A DNA stretch of 64,000 nt from MWEI01 sp964600235 (GCA_964600235.1 CAZRIV010000006.1:1-64000), one strand, 5' to 3'; positions 16,471 through 25,735 are shown, counted from the stretch's first letter. Translations and numbers: made by a program. Notes: generated by a model from the letters alone, not told the origin.

Positions 16471-18045
16471 GGTATCGATGTCCTTGTTGTGGGTCCAGTA
16501 ATAGTGGTATGCCCCGTTCTTCAAGGCAGACTTGATATAACCGGCTGCGGAGAAGTCCATAAGAACCCTGGATGTGAAAGACCTGTCAGTACCGGTCTTC
16601 TTCGAGACCGTATCCGCCAGAAGCGCTATGGGGTGCGCCCCGTCCTCTTTCGGGCAGGGATTTTCCTCGATGAGGTCCCCGGAGAGGATTCGGTAGATGA
16701 GTTTCAGCTTGCGGTCTCCCTCGATAAGAAGAAACTCGTGGTCCGTGCAGGTGCCTTCCTTGTGGCGACCAAGCATGTCCGCCCAGATATCATCGTTAAC
16801 CCGGTCATATTCCGCCACGAAATCCCTCATCTCTTCGGGGCCCAACTGTGAGGTCCTTACGATGGGAGAGTTGGCATCGTACTTGCTCCAGTCATCGGTG
16901 AGTATCTCGATATCGTAGTTTTCCAGTTCTTCACGGACAGTGGTGCCCGGGAACGGCGAGAAGAAGTGGTAGCCGTACGCGATGTTCAGCTCGCGCGCAA
17001 AGCGCTGTGTCTCCTGCATGGTCTCTCTTGTCTCTCCGGGGAGCCCCACCATGAATGATGCGTGGGGCAGCACATCCGCCTCCCTGCAGCACGCAATGGC
17101 TTGACGGGCCTGATCCAGGGTGATGCCCTTGCGGATCCTCTTGAGCATCTCAGGGTTGCCCGACTCGATGCCGAAGCTCACGCAGTCGCATCCCGCTTCG
17201 CGCATTATCTTCAGGGTCTCAAGGTCCACGGTGTTGACCCTGGCGAATGCGCTCCAGCCGAAATTCACGCCCCTGCGCCTGATCTCGTCGCAGAGCTCTC
17301 TCACCCGTGTCTTGTTGGCTGTGAACAGGTCGTCCGCCACATTGATCCTCGCAAATCCCATGGCAAGGATCTGCTCGATCTCGTCCACAACCAGACTGGG
17401 GCTTCTGAAGCGTCCCTTGAAGCCCACCATGCGCCTGCCGAGGCAGAAGATGCACCTGTTGGGGCAGCCCCTGCTGGTGATGATGCTCACCGGATAGCCC
17501 AGGGCCTGATAGCGGGATATGGGAAGGAGGTGCCTGGCGGGAAGAGGCAGGCTGTCGAGGTCATGTATGAGTTCCCGGGGTTCGGTGATGACGATCCCGC
17601 CCGAATCCTTGTAGGCGATGCCCTGTATGCGGCGCCATGCGTCTCTGTCATGGATCAGCCCCATGAGCTCCTGGAGCGTCTGTTCCCCTTCGCCTACCAC
17701 GATGAGATCCAGCTCCGGGCAGGTTCTGAAGGTGCCTTCGATATCAAAGGAGACATGCGGGCCGCCCATCATGGTGACGGCGGACGGCCGGAGCCGTTTG
17801 GCGTCCTTGATGATACGCTCGGCCTGGTGGTAGTTCATGGTCACCGACCCGGCGCCCACCACATCGGGCTTGAATGCCTCGAGGAGCTCTGAGAGCTTCT
17901 CGGGCGAATACTTGCTCACGATGAAGTCGAATATGCGCACCGTGGCCCCTGCCGCCTCGCAGGCGGCTGCCGCATAGGCGAGGCCCAGTGGCGGGGAGGG
18001 TGCTTCTTCCAATGGATAGGGTGTGGCTATGAGTGCGATCCTCAT
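16453..18045 (-). CDS. B12-binding-domain radical SAM protein
   Basis: A 530-residue enzyme with an N-terminal cobalamin-binding-like domain (about 1-130, PLGLAYAAAACEAAG, GGPHVSF, VVGEGE) and a radical SAM barrel with Cys194-x3-Cys198-x2-Cys201 (RGCPNRCIFC). The radical SAM half continues with GIESGNPEMLKRIRKG and SFMVGLPGET. Such enzymes often methylate unactivated carbons or rearrange lipids and cofactors. The C-terminal 130 residues match nothing I recognise. It is the last gene of a five-gene minus-strand cluster with glycan or lipid modification genes, so a role in surface-molecule modification is inferred. Confidence 0.85.
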   Translation of the reverse strand: MRIALIATPYPLEEAPSPPLGLAYAAAACEAAGATVRIFDFIVSKYSPEKLSELLEAFKPDVVGAGSVTMNYHQAERIIKDAKRLRPSAVTMMGGPHVSFDIEGTFRTCPELDLIVVGEGEQTLQELMGLIHDRDAWRRIQGIAYKDSGGIVITEPRELIHDLDSLPLPARHLLPISRYQALGYPVSIITSRGCPNRCIFCLGRRMVGFKGRFRSPSLVVDEIEQILAMGFARINVADDLFTANKTRVRELCDEIRRRGVNFGWSAFARVNTVDLETLKIMREAGCDCVSFGIESGNPEMLKRIRKGITLDQARQAIACCREADVLPHASFMVGLPGETRETMQETQRFARELNIAYGYHFFSPFPGTTVREELENYDIEILTDDWSKYDANSPIVRTSQLGPEEMRDFVAEYDRVNDDIWADMLGRHKEGTCTDHEFLLIEGDRKLKLIYRILSGDLIEENPCPKEDGAHPIALLADTVSKKTGTDRSFTSRVLMDFSAAGYIKSALKNGAYHYYWTHNKDIDTLPIAF

Positions 18046-18054
18046 GTTTGTCCT

Positions 18055-18777
18055 CTATTCGTATTTTCCCGGAAAGATAACGGATCTCATCCAGCGAAAA
18101 AGCGTATTGCCCTGCATCAGGTCCTTGTCGATGATGACGAAGTCCCTGGCGAGCTTCTTCGGATCGGCGTACCACTCCCCCCGTGTCCTCATGGGCTCTT
18201 TCGGGTCAAGCTTTTTTATCACCTTTGCCGGGTTGCCGGCCGCGATGACATTGTCGGGGATATCGCGTGTGACCACGGAACCTGCGCCGATGATGCTGTT
18301 GTCTCCGATGCTGACCCCCTTGCAGACAATGGAGCTGTCGCCCAGCCAGACATTGTTGCCGATGGTGACATGGCCGGTGGCGCCGATATAGTCCGCCCGG
18401 TCATAGACGCCGTGCCAGTCGGAGTCGGTGATGTACACGTTGCTGGCCATCATGCAGCTGTCGCCTATGGTGATGCCCGTGGCCGCGCTCATCCGCACGC
18501 CGGGACACAGGAGGCTGTACCTGCCGATGCTGATGAACCCGTCATTCTTTTCCCTCCCCCACACCGTGAGCCGCACCCGGCGGTCCGGGGTGGAAATGAC
18601 GGTGGCGAAGTCGCCCAGGTCGACGGGCCAGCCGAAAACCTGCACGTACCACGGCTTCATGAAGGTGCAGCCTTTGCCCAGGTGCTGGAACTGCGGCCTC
18701 AGGAAGTGCTCTACGTACCACTTGCGGAAATTGAGGTCGAGCCTCTTGAGGTAGTATGGCCGGTAATCCTTCCGCAA
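18055..18777 (-). CDS. Hexapeptide-repeat (left-handed beta-helix) acyltransferase
   Basis: A 240-residue protein whose second half shows tandem hexapeptides: ITIGDSCMMASNVYI, VTIGNNVWLGDSSIV, GVSIGDNSIIGAGSVV, ending IAAGNPAKVIKK, as in CatB/WbbJ-like O-acetyltransferases. The His of DSDWHGVYDR could be catalytic. The likely donor is acetyl-CoA and the acceptor a sugar, inferred from the neighbouring glycosyltransferase. The only workable start is a TTG at 18777 with AGGG upstream; an upstream ATG runs into a stop. It is 4 bases from the upstream gene and 9 from the radical SAM gene. Confidence 0.82.
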   Translation of the reverse strand: MRKDYRPYYLKRLDLNFRKWYVEHFLRPQFQHLGKGCTFMKPWYVQVFGWPVDLGDFATVISTPDRRVRLTVWGREKNDGFISIGRYSLLCPGVRMSAATGITIGDSCMMASNVYITDSDWHGVYDRADYIGATGHVTIGNNVWLGDSSIVCKGVSIGDNSIIGAGSVVTRDIPDNVIAAGNPAKVIKKLDPKEPMRTRGEWYADPKKLARDFVIIDKDLMQGNTLFRWMRSVIFPGKYE

Positions 18778-18781
18778 GGTT

Positions 18782-19909
18782 CTATGCCCTCATGTCGGCA
18801 GCATCGGAATAGAATGCCTTCTTGATGCTGAAGATGGGGTGGTGCTTCTTGAGGAACCGGTACATGCGGGATTTTGCATCTTCGCCTGTTGCCCAGAATG
18901 AATGGTTGAAGAGCTGGGATGCCTCCGTGATGTGGTAGATGGCATCCGTTGCCATCATCACTGCGGCATTGGTCCAGGTGAGCTCCTCTTCCGGCCATAT
19001 GACCATGTCCGGGAAGGTGTATCCGCACCAGAAAGTGCCGTTGTCGTGCATCCTGCCCTTGATCCAGCCCAGGATGGTCCCGGCCTTTTCCAGCTCTCCC
19101 ATGGCGGCCAGCGTCAGGATGAGCTCGGAGGTTTCGGCAATGGTGATCCACGGGTTGTCTGAAACACATCTGCATCCGAGGCCTTCCACCATGAACTTGT
19201 TCCAGAACTTGTCGATGCGTTTCTTTGCCTCGCTTCCCGTAACAGCGCCGCAGAGAACGGGATAGAACCAGTCCATGGAGAAGCGCGCCTTGCTGCGGTC
19301 GAAGAGGTGGGGGCGGTAGCGCAGCGCATCGCCCAGCCTCTGAAGTGCCGATTGCCACCTGGGCCTGCTTTCGCCGAGCAGCAGGGCCAGCACCAGCGCG
19401 CACTTGAGGCTCATGAAGATGGAGCTGCATCCGGTGAGCAGCGCCATGGGGTCCTTGACCCCCTGATAATTCCGGGCCCAGTAGATCTCGCCGCCCGGGG
19501 CCTGGAGGTCCACGGCATAATCGATGCCGGAGCATATGGTGGGCCATATGTATTCGAGGAACGGCCTGTCCTGGGTGATGAGATAGTAGTGGAACACACC
19601 CACTGCTATGTATGAAGACATGTTGGACTCTTTGGTGAGATCCTCGGGAACCCCGTTTATGTAGGAGGAGTGCCAGCTGCCGTCTTCAAGCTGGATGGAT
19701 GCAAGCCATTCGAAGGCCCTGCGGGCCTCTTCGTAGTAGCCGCCGATGGTGAGCCCGATGGCCGCTTCCACATGGTCCCACGGGTCGGTCTTTCCCCCCT
19801 TATGCCAGGGGATCTCTCCGGTCGGCCTCTGCTCGCCGGCAATGGAGGCGGCCAACGTCTGGATATCGACAGGCAGAACCAGGTCCGATGGGGACAGCTT
19901 ATGATCCAT
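18782..19909 (-). CDS. Alpha/alpha-toroid protein (prenyltransferase/glycosidase-like), function unknown
   Basis: A 375-residue helical protein. QLEDGSWHSSY, FEWLASIQ and DPWDHVEAAIGL are reminiscent of the QW-type repeats of terpene cyclases and of six-hairpin glycosidases, so an alpha/alpha toroid is likely. No cyclase DxDD motif or signal peptide is visible. The ATG at 19909 is preceded by AAGGTGA; a GTG three codons earlier is possible. It overlaps the upstream methyltransferase by 11 bases. Context with a glycosyltransferase suggests it binds or trims a glycan or lipid-linked intermediate; this is inference. Confidence 0.65.
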   Translation of the reverse strand: MDHKLSPSDLVLPVDIQTLAASIAGEQRPTGEIPWHKGGKTDPWDHVEAAIGLTIGGYYEEARRAFEWLASIQLEDGSWHSSYINGVPEDLTKESNMSSYIAVGVFHYYLITQDRPFLEYIWPTICSGIDYAVDLQAPGGEIYWARNYQGVKDPMALLTGCSSIFMSLKCALVLALLLGESRPRWQSALQRLGDALRYRPHLFDRSKARFSMDWFYPVLCGAVTGSEAKKRIDKFWNKFMVEGLGCRCVSDNPWITIAETSELILTLAAMGELEKAGTILGWIKGRMHDNGTFWCGYTFPDMVIWPEEELTWTNAAVMMATDAIYHITEASQLFNHSFWATGEDAKSRMYRFLKKHHPIFSIKKAFYSDAADMRA

Positions 19910-20624
19910 AGGAATCACCTTTCTTCAGATAGAGTACAATGCTTTTGGCAATGAACGGATTCAGCACCCTGTCGAGTGTTCTGGTCAACAGCGGCTTGTG
20001 CATGATGTCCCAAACAAGGAACCTGTGGTAGAGCTTCACGGGCAGGGCATCGTCATTTTTGTGCCCCGCCATGCACTTGATCCACCAGTAGGGGCTGTGA
20101 AGAGCGTGCGCCCAGCCCGTATCGACGCACGAGACGCCGGCGTCCTCGAGAAGGCCGATGAGCTCCTTTTTCCGGTAGATCCTCACGTGCCCGCCCTCTT
20201 CGTTGTGGTAGTCTTCGGAGAGCGCCCAGCAGATGCGCTCGGGCAGATATCTCGGCACGCTCACCACCAGCGATCTGCCCGACTTCAGCACCCGTATGAT
20301 CTCTCTCATGGCCTTCCTGTGGTCGGGTATGTGTTCGAGGACCTCGGAGCAGATGACGATGTCGAAGGATTCGTCCGCAAAGGGGAGTCTCGTCACATCG
20401 CTCACCATGACCAGGGCGCTTCCTCCCCCGTCCTGCCCTTCATGGCGCATGATCTTGGTGGTGTTGTGGGCCTTCAGGGCATCATTCCTGTTCAGGTCGA
20501 TGCCCACCACGTTCACCCCTTTGGCGCGGAAGGCCTCGCTCAGGTGGCGTCCGCCGCCGCAGCCGGCATCGAGAACCTTGTAGCCGGGCCTGAGATCAAG
20601 CTTGGAAAAGTCAACGGTGAGCAC
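19899..20624 (-). CDS. Class I SAM-dependent methyltransferase
   Basis: A 241-residue methyltransferase of the Methyltransf_11 type: VLDAGCGGGRH (motif I), GIDLNR, LPFADESFDIVICSEVLEHIPD (motifs II to III), and LKSGRSLVVSVPR. The C-terminal extension, about 100 residues with HALHSPYWWIKC, resembles those of cluster-encoded sugar or lipid methyltransferases. It probably starts at GTG 20624 with GGGAGG upstream, overlapping the glycosyltransferase stop by 14 bases. All genes of this cluster overlap or nearly touch, so they are one operon. Confidence 0.85.
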   Translation of the reverse strand: MLTVDFSKLDLRPGYKVLDAGCGGGRHLSEAFRAKGVNVVGIDLNRNDALKAHNTTKIMRHEGQDGGGSALVMVSDVTRLPFADESFDIVICSEVLEHIPDHRKAMREIIRVLKSGRSLVVSVPRYLPERICWALSEDYHNEEGGHVRIYRKKELIGLLEDAGVSCVDTGWAHALHSPYWWIKCMAGHKNDDALPVKLYHRFLVWDIMHKPLLTRTLDRVLNPFIAKSIVLYLKKGDSYGS

Positions 20625-21906
20625 GAATGGCCTCCCGGTAGACCTCCACCACCTGTTTTGCGGTGTTGTGCCAGGTGAAGTTGTTTTTTACCCTTTCATA
20701 CCCCGCCTCGGCGAGGCGTGCGCGCTTATCGGGATCGTCCAGGAGGTCGATGATGGCGGCCTCCAACGCCCTGGCATCACCGGGCGGAACCAGGACCCCC
20801 GCATCTCCCACCACTTCAGGCAGGGCGCCTCCCGTGGTGCTGATGACAGGCACCTTGCATGCCATGGCCTCACCGGCCGGCAGCCCGAAGCCCTCGTAGA
20901 TGGAGGGTACCACGGCAATGGTCGTCTTTGCATAGTAGTGCGCAAATTCCTCATCATCGATGCGGCCCGTGAAGGTGACGTATTCGTGGGCATTCAGGCT
21001 TTTCACCAGCCTGTCTATGACGCCGTCTTTTTTGGGCGCCCCGATGACGGTCAGGTGGACATGGCGGGTCTTCCTGATGGCGGTCACGGCCTCTATGAGG
21101 AAGCGCAGGCCCTTGAGCGGGGTGTCGGCGCTGTTGGTCACCATGATGTGCCCCTCGAGCCTCTTCACCCCGGTCACGGGATGGAAGATGTCGGTATTGA
21201 TGCCGTTGGCCACCACGCGGAACCTGTCCTGGGGGATGGAAAAGGCGGAGCTGATATCGGTCTTTGATGCCTCTGATACGGTGATGATGTGGGAAAGTCT
21301 CCTGGAGACCCTTCCCTGCATGTTCAGGAATGAATACCACCTGCGGACCTTCCATTTTCTCCAGAAGACCCGCTCGGAGGCGATTTCCACGTCACGGTCA
21401 ACGGTTATGGGGTGGTGGATGGTGGCGACGGTGGGGATGCCCAGGGACTTGATGCCTAAGATGCCATAGGCCAGGCACTGGTTGTCGTGCACCACGTCGA
21501 AGCGGTGCCTGTTGTCTCTCATGAAGTTGAAGCAGCGGATCGAGTTGGTGAAAGGCTCCGGGAACCCGCCGCTGGAGACCCCCAGCCATTCGAGCATATT
21601 GAGGGGCGAGCGCAGTTCCCGCAGGCTCGGGACGCGGAAGAGATCGTCAGGGTTGTAGAGGTCGAGGCTCGGCAGTCTGTGCAGAGGGATATCCCCGTCG
21701 ATTACGGGGTAGGGCTGGCTTGAAACCACCTCCACGTTGTGACCGAGGTCTTTCAGAGCCCTGCTCAGCCTCTTGATGTACACCCCCTGACCCCCGCTGG
21801 TGGGTTTGCCGCGGTAGGTATAAAGGCAGATATTCAAAGGGGCGTCCGTAATACGCCTTTGTGCCCCAGGGGAAAAACTCTCTTGGGTTGCGGTTATGGG
21901 TGGCAT
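20611..21906 (-). CDS. Glycosyltransferase family 4
   Basis: A GT-B enzyme, 431 residues. The N-terminal half has TSGGQGVYIKRL (nucleotide-sugar side loop) and HRFDVVHDNQ. The C-terminal half has GINTDIF and the GT4 signature VVPSIYEGFGLPAGEAMACKVPVIST, with the E-x7-E pair. It retains configuration and probably adds a hexose to a lipid carrier or growing glycan. The first 23 residues look non-homologous; the true start may be a TTG giving LNICLYTYRG. It is first in the five-gene cluster 16453-21906. Confidence 0.88.
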   Translation of the reverse strand: MPPITATQESFSPGAQRRITDAPLNICLYTYRGKPTSGGQGVYIKRLSRALKDLGHNVEVVSSQPYPVIDGDIPLHRLPSLDLYNPDDLFRVPSLRELRSPLNMLEWLGVSSGGFPEPFTNSIRCFNFMRDNRHRFDVVHDNQCLAYGILGIKSLGIPTVATIHHPITVDRDVEIASERVFWRKWKVRRWYSFLNMQGRVSRRLSHIITVSEASKTDISSAFSIPQDRFRVVANGINTDIFHPVTGVKRLEGHIMVTNSADTPLKGLRFLIEAVTAIRKTRHVHLTVIGAPKKDGVIDRLVKSLNAHEYVTFTGRIDDEEFAHYYAKTTIAVVPSIYEGFGLPAGEAMACKVPVISTTGGALPEVVGDAGVLVPPGDARALEAAIIDLLDDPDKRARLAEAGYERVKNNFTWHNTAKQVVEVYREAIRAHR

Positions 21907-22112
21907 GGTACCAGTACATCCTTTTGTTCCAGAAGTATGCCCGAACGCATCTACACATGCAATTCAATGGCAACACAGCATCCTAGCAACTCTGACCCAT
22001 CAAAGCAAGGAAATTTCTGATCATTCTGCCGATAGAAACAGGCATACAGGGTGAGCGCTTTTGCCCAAGCAAAGGCGTCCGCAATTGCAGGAACAAGGAT
22101 TAAGTGAACAGC

Positions 22113-22358
22113 CTACCTCTGCGTGAAGAACCTCTCGATGAGTATCCGTCTCAGTTTGTCCACACTCTCGGGGCTTGCGCAGCAGGGTGTCTTCGCCTTG
22201 TGTGAAAGCTCTACGGTCAGAGAGTATGTTCTGAAGCAGATCCTGCATTTTTCACAAAGCTGAAAGTTGCTGTTGAGTTCATCCATGATATCCTGGGAGA
22301 GGGTATTGTCCATGTAGTCCTGGAACAGGGAGGAACAGATCATGCACTTCATGTTCAT
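22113..22358 (-). CDS. Small zinc-finger anti-sigma factor candidate
   Basis: An 81-residue soluble protein whose start overlaps the stop of the ECF sigma gene by 4 bases (ATGA), the standard place for an anti-sigma factor. The finger-like region has Cys5, Cys8, Cys35, Cys38 and Cys41 (CEKCRICF). In classical ZAS anti-sigma factors a His stands four residues before the CxxC pair; here that position is Asn31, so zinc would need other ligands such as Cys5/Cys8. There is no membrane segment, so the signal would be cytosolic (redox or metal is a guess). Confidence 0.7.
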   Translation of the reverse strand: MNMKCMICSSLFQDYMDNTLSQDIMDELNSNFQLCEKCRICFRTYSLTVELSHKAKTPCCASPESVDKLRRILIERFFTQR

Positions 22359-22966
22359 GCGCCTTCTCCTTCAGGTTGCGTATATTTCCTGAAATAGCCG
22401 GACAGGACGTCCCTCAGGACAAGGCGGCCCCGGTGAAGCCTGGACTTGACGGCAGGGACGCTCAGCCCCAGGGACTGGGCGATCTCTTCGTTGGAGAATC
22501 CTTCGATATCCTTCATGATGACCACTGTCCGCATGGCCTCGGGGAGCGAGTCGATGGAGCCCTGGAGTATGCCCCGGCTTTCCTCGGACAGGAGAATGTC
22601 GTCCGGCAGGGTCGACCAGTCATACTCATAGTCCTGGGATGGCTCCTGATCGATGTCGTCCAGGGTCGTCTGGTCGGAAAACTTCCGTTCCTTGCGCAAG
22701 AAGCCGTACGATGCATTGGTCGCCACACGGTACAGCCAGGTGGAAAAGTAGGCGTCGTTGGTCAGCGTATTGATCTTGGAGATGACCGTGAGAAACACCT
22801 CCTGCATGATCTCCTCGGCCGCCGAGGCATCCCTGGTGAGGTGATATGCGAGGTTGTACACCTTGTTCGAGTATCTCCTCACTATCTCCTCCATGGCGGC
22901 TGCATTGCCGCGCTTGATGTCCTTTACAAGGACCGCATCAGAAATCCCTACCTTTTTCTTACCCAT
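22355..22966 (-). CDS. ECF (sigma-70 family) sigma factor
   Basis: A 203-residue two-domain sigma factor. Region 2 is about 25-95 (YNLAYHLTRDASAAEEIMQE, FSTWLYRVATNA) and region 4 about 135-190 (LPEAMRTVVIMKDIEGFSNE, LGLSVPAVKSRLHRGR). The linker is acidic. It starts 13 bases after gcvPB ends, so it is probably co-transcribed with the glycine cleavage genes, and overlaps the anti-sigma candidate downstream. Target promoters are not known; autoregulation could be tested at the head of the operon. Confidence 0.92.
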   Translation of the reverse strand: MGKKKVGISDAVLVKDIKRGNAAAMEEIVRRYSNKVYNLAYHLTRDASAAEEIMQEVFLTVISKINTLTNDAYFSTWLYRVATNASYGFLRKERKFSDQTTLDDIDQEPSQDYEYDWSTLPDDILLSEESRGILQGSIDSLPEAMRTVVIMKDIEGFSNEEIAQSLGLSVPAVKSRLHRGRLVLRDVLSGYFRKYTQPEGEGA

Positions 22967-22979
22967 TTAGATACCCGCT

Positions 22980-24455
22980 CTATCCTGTTGGATTCAGATC
23001 TTTCCACGTGAGAATCAGATTTCTGGCCGCCCAGACCTCATCGACGCGTTTTACCGGCATGCCTTCGGGGCCTTCGTGCAATGATTCCGCTGAAGCCGCG
23101 CAGGTATGTGCGATGCTCTCCAGTGCGCCTGCGAAGCGTTTCAGCTCATGGACCGGTTCGCTCTCGGTGGGTTCGATCATGATGGCGCCCGGCACCACCA
23201 GGGGGAAGTATACGGTGGGCGGGTGAAAGCCGTATTCCATGAGGGCCTTGGCCATGTCGATGGTCGCAGCGCCGGAGGGTTTCTGCAGCTTGTCGCTGAG
23301 CACGAACTCGTGCATGGTGGGCGCGGCATAGGGGAGGTCGAAGGTCTTTATCAGACGGGCCTTGAGGTAGTTGGCGTTCAGGCAGGCCCTGACGGAAGCC
23401 TCCCTGAGTCCCCTGGGCCCCAGGCTGAGGCAGAAGGCATACGCCCTCAGGAGCACCGCCACGTTGCCCAGGCAGGAGTGGATCATGCCTATGCTGTCGG
23501 GGAAATCACCCGAGAGGGCAGGGCTTCCCGTTTCGTCTCTTACCATCCGCGGCACGGGTAGAAATGCCGCCAGGTTTTTCTTCACCAGCACGGGGCCGCT
23601 TCCCGGGCCGCCCCCGCCATGGGGCGTACCGAAGGTCTTGTGGAGGTTGATGTGCATGCAGTCGACACCCACATCGCCCGGCCGCACTATGCCCATGACG
23701 GCGTTCAGGTTGGCGCCGTCCATGTAGAGGTACGAGCCGTTTTCATGGAGCATGCGGGCTATCTCCACGATCTCCTGCTCGAATATCCCCAACGTGTTGG
23801 GGTTGGTGATCATGAGCGCCGCCACGTCCGGACTCAAGTGATCCCTGAGGTCGGATGCCCTGAGATATCCGTCCGGGCCGCTGGCGATGTTGACCGTTTC
23901 AAATCCCGCTATGGAGCAGGACGCCGGGTTGGTGCCGTGGGCGGTGTCCGGGATGAGGACCCTGGTGCGATGGTCCCCCTTTTTTCTCACGGCCTCCCTG
24001 ATGACGAGCATGCCGGTAAGCTCGCCGTGAGCCCCTGCCGCGGGCCACAGGCAGGAATCGTCCATGCCGCAGATCTCTTCGAGCGTTCCCTTGAGTCCCA
24101 GGAGCCATTCAAGGACACGCCCGGTCGCGAGGGTGTCAAAGGGATGGACGGCCCCGAGGGAGCGGACGATCTCCTCGCTGATCTTGGGGTTGTATTTCAT
24201 GGTGCACGAGCCCAGGGGGTACATGCCCTGGTCGATGCCGAAATTGAGCCGGGAGAGCCGGGTAAAATGCCGCACTGTCTCCATTTCCGAGAGTTCGGGC
24301 AGCTCCGGCAGGTCCGTGTCCGGGGACAGGTCCCGGCAGAGCGAGACATCGAAGGGTTTCGGGGCCAGCAGCCCGTTCCTGCCCCGTGAGCCTATCTCGG
24401 CGAGCAGCGGCTCCATGATGACGGGGAAAGTGCCTAGAGCAGTTCCATCAGACAT
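22980..24455 (-). CDS. gcvPB: Glycine dehydrogenase (decarboxylating) subunit 2
   Basis: The PLP-binding half of the split P protein, which decarboxylates glycine and passes the aminomethyl group to GcvH. The PLP lysine is in NLHKTFGTPHGGGGPG; DTAHGTNPAS and MDGANLNAV are also typical. Start at ATG 24455 is chosen because GAGGA lies upstream and the frame then overlaps gcvPA by 22 bases; a longer frame to 24491 lacks support. 491 residues is normal. A split P protein is usual in deltaproteobacteria and Gram-positives, unlike the fused enterobacterial form. Confidence 0.95.
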   Translation of the reverse strand: MSDGTALGTFPVIMEPLLAEIGSRGRNGLLAPKPFDVSLCRDLSPDTDLPELPELSEMETVRHFTRLSRLNFGIDQGMYPLGSCTMKYNPKISEEIVRSLGAVHPFDTLATGRVLEWLLGLKGTLEEICGMDDSCLWPAAGAHGELTGMLVIREAVRKKGDHRTRVLIPDTAHGTNPASCSIAGFETVNIASGPDGYLRASDLRDHLSPDVAALMITNPNTLGIFEQEIVEIARMLHENGSYLYMDGANLNAVMGIVRPGDVGVDCMHINLHKTFGTPHGGGGPGSGPVLVKKNLAAFLPVPRMVRDETGSPALSGDFPDSIGMIHSCLGNVAVLLRAYAFCLSLGPRGLREASVRACLNANYLKARLIKTFDLPYAAPTMHEFVLSDKLQKPSGAATIDMAKALMEYGFHPPTVYFPLVVPGAIMIEPTESEPVHELKRFAGALESIAHTCAASAESLHEGPEGMPVKRVDEVWAARNLILTWKDLNPTG

Positions 24456-25735
24456 TGTATATCCTCGGGGGTATTTATCTCCGTAACGCATACCAGCAGG
24501 GCGTGTTCCAGCTCCGGGTAGTGATCCTCAAGGGGGATGCCGAAGGCAATGCCCCTGTCCTGCACCTTCCTGTGGGTGGGCCCGTCCAGGCGGATGACGA
24601 ACTCATTGAATATGCGCGAGGTGAAGACCGGTTCCAGCCCCTTGCGCCTGAGCTGGGCCAAGAGGGTGCGCGCTCCCGCAGCGCACTGCAGGGCCACATC
24701 ACGCAGGCCCGCTGGTCCCATGGCGCTCAGGTAGACCGCGGCGCGCAGCGCGCACAGGCCCTCGTTGCTGCAGATGTTCGACGTGGCCTTTTCGCGGCGG
24801 ATATGCTGCTCCCGGGTGGCCAGCGTCAGGCAGAAGGCGCGGTTGCCTGCGAGGTCTTTCGAGAGCCCCACGATCCTGCCCGGCATGCGTCGTATGTGCT
24901 CTTTCCTGGTGCAGAAGAACCCCAGGAGCGGACCGCCGGCGTTCGCCGGGTTGCCGAAGGACTGGGCCTCGCCCGCTACCACGTCGCACCCGAAGGCGCC
25001 GGGTTTTGCAAGCAGGCCCAAAGAGACGGCCTCGCTCACCACCACGCCCCAGAACCCTGCCCTGGCCGCGACGGGCGAGATGATTTCCATGTCCTCGATG
25101 ATGCCGAAATAGTTGGGCTGCTGGATGAAGAAGGCCGAGGTGCCGTCCAGGAGCCCTCCGAGCTTTTCCGGGTCTGTTTTCCCCGTGGCGGGGTCAAAGG
25201 GCGCTTCGATGATCTCGACTGCGTCATTGTTCTTGAAATACGTCCTGAGCACGGCCCGGTACACGGGGTTGGCCGACCTCGAGACCACCACCTTGCTGAT
25301 ATTTTTTGTCCGGGTGGCCATGATGGCCGCCTCTGCCAGGGCGGTTGCGCCGTCGTACAGGGAGGCGTTCGATGCATCCATGCCGGTCAGCTCCGCCATC
25401 ATGCTCTGAAACTCGAAGGCCGCCTGCAGCGTCCCCTGGCTGATCTCGGGCTGGTAGGGTGTATAGGCGGTGAGGAACTCCTGCCGGGAGGCGAGCGAGT
25501 CCACCACTGCGGGGATAAAGTGGCGATAGATGCCTCCGCCTAGAAAGACGGCCCGGGAGGCCTCTGCCTTGAAGCGCCTCTGAAGCGCCAGCTCGTCCAG
25601 GGGCCCTTCGCACTTGAGCGTGCCCCTGTACCTGGCCTCCTGCGGGATATTCCTGAAGAGCCGCTCCGGATCGTCGATGCCGATGCCGTCGAGGAGCTCC
25701 TCGAGGTCGCCCTTGCTGGTGGGAACGAAGGGCAT
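24434..25735 (-). CDS. gcvPA: Glycine dehydrogenase (decarboxylating) subunit 1
   Basis: The partner half of the P protein, 433 residues. Landmarks are FLGGGIYRHFIPAVVDSL, YTPYQPEISQGTLQAAFEFQ, DGATALAEAAIM and TREQHIRREKATSNICSN. It forms an alpha2-beta2 tetramer with GcvPB. It begins right after the gcvH stop (one-base spacing) and overlaps gcvPB, so stoichiometric translation is likely. Confidence 0.95.
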   Translation of the reverse strand: MPFVPTSKGDLEELLDGIGIDDPERLFRNIPQEARYRGTLKCEGPLDELALQRRFKAEASRAVFLGGGIYRHFIPAVVDSLASRQEFLTAYTPYQPEISQGTLQAAFEFQSMMAELTGMDASNASLYDGATALAEAAIMATRTKNISKVVVSRSANPVYRAVLRTYFKNNDAVEIIEAPFDPATGKTDPEKLGGLLDGTSAFFIQQPNYFGIIEDMEIISPVAARAGFWGVVVSEAVSLGLLAKPGAFGCDVVAGEAQSFGNPANAGGPLLGFFCTRKEHIRRMPGRIVGLSKDLAGNRAFCLTLATREQHIRREKATSNICSNEGLCALRAAVYLSAMGPAGLRDVALQCAAGARTLLAQLRRKGLEPVFTSRIFNEFVIRLDGPTHRKVQDRGIAFGIPLEDHYPELEHALLVCVTEINTPEDIQCLMELL

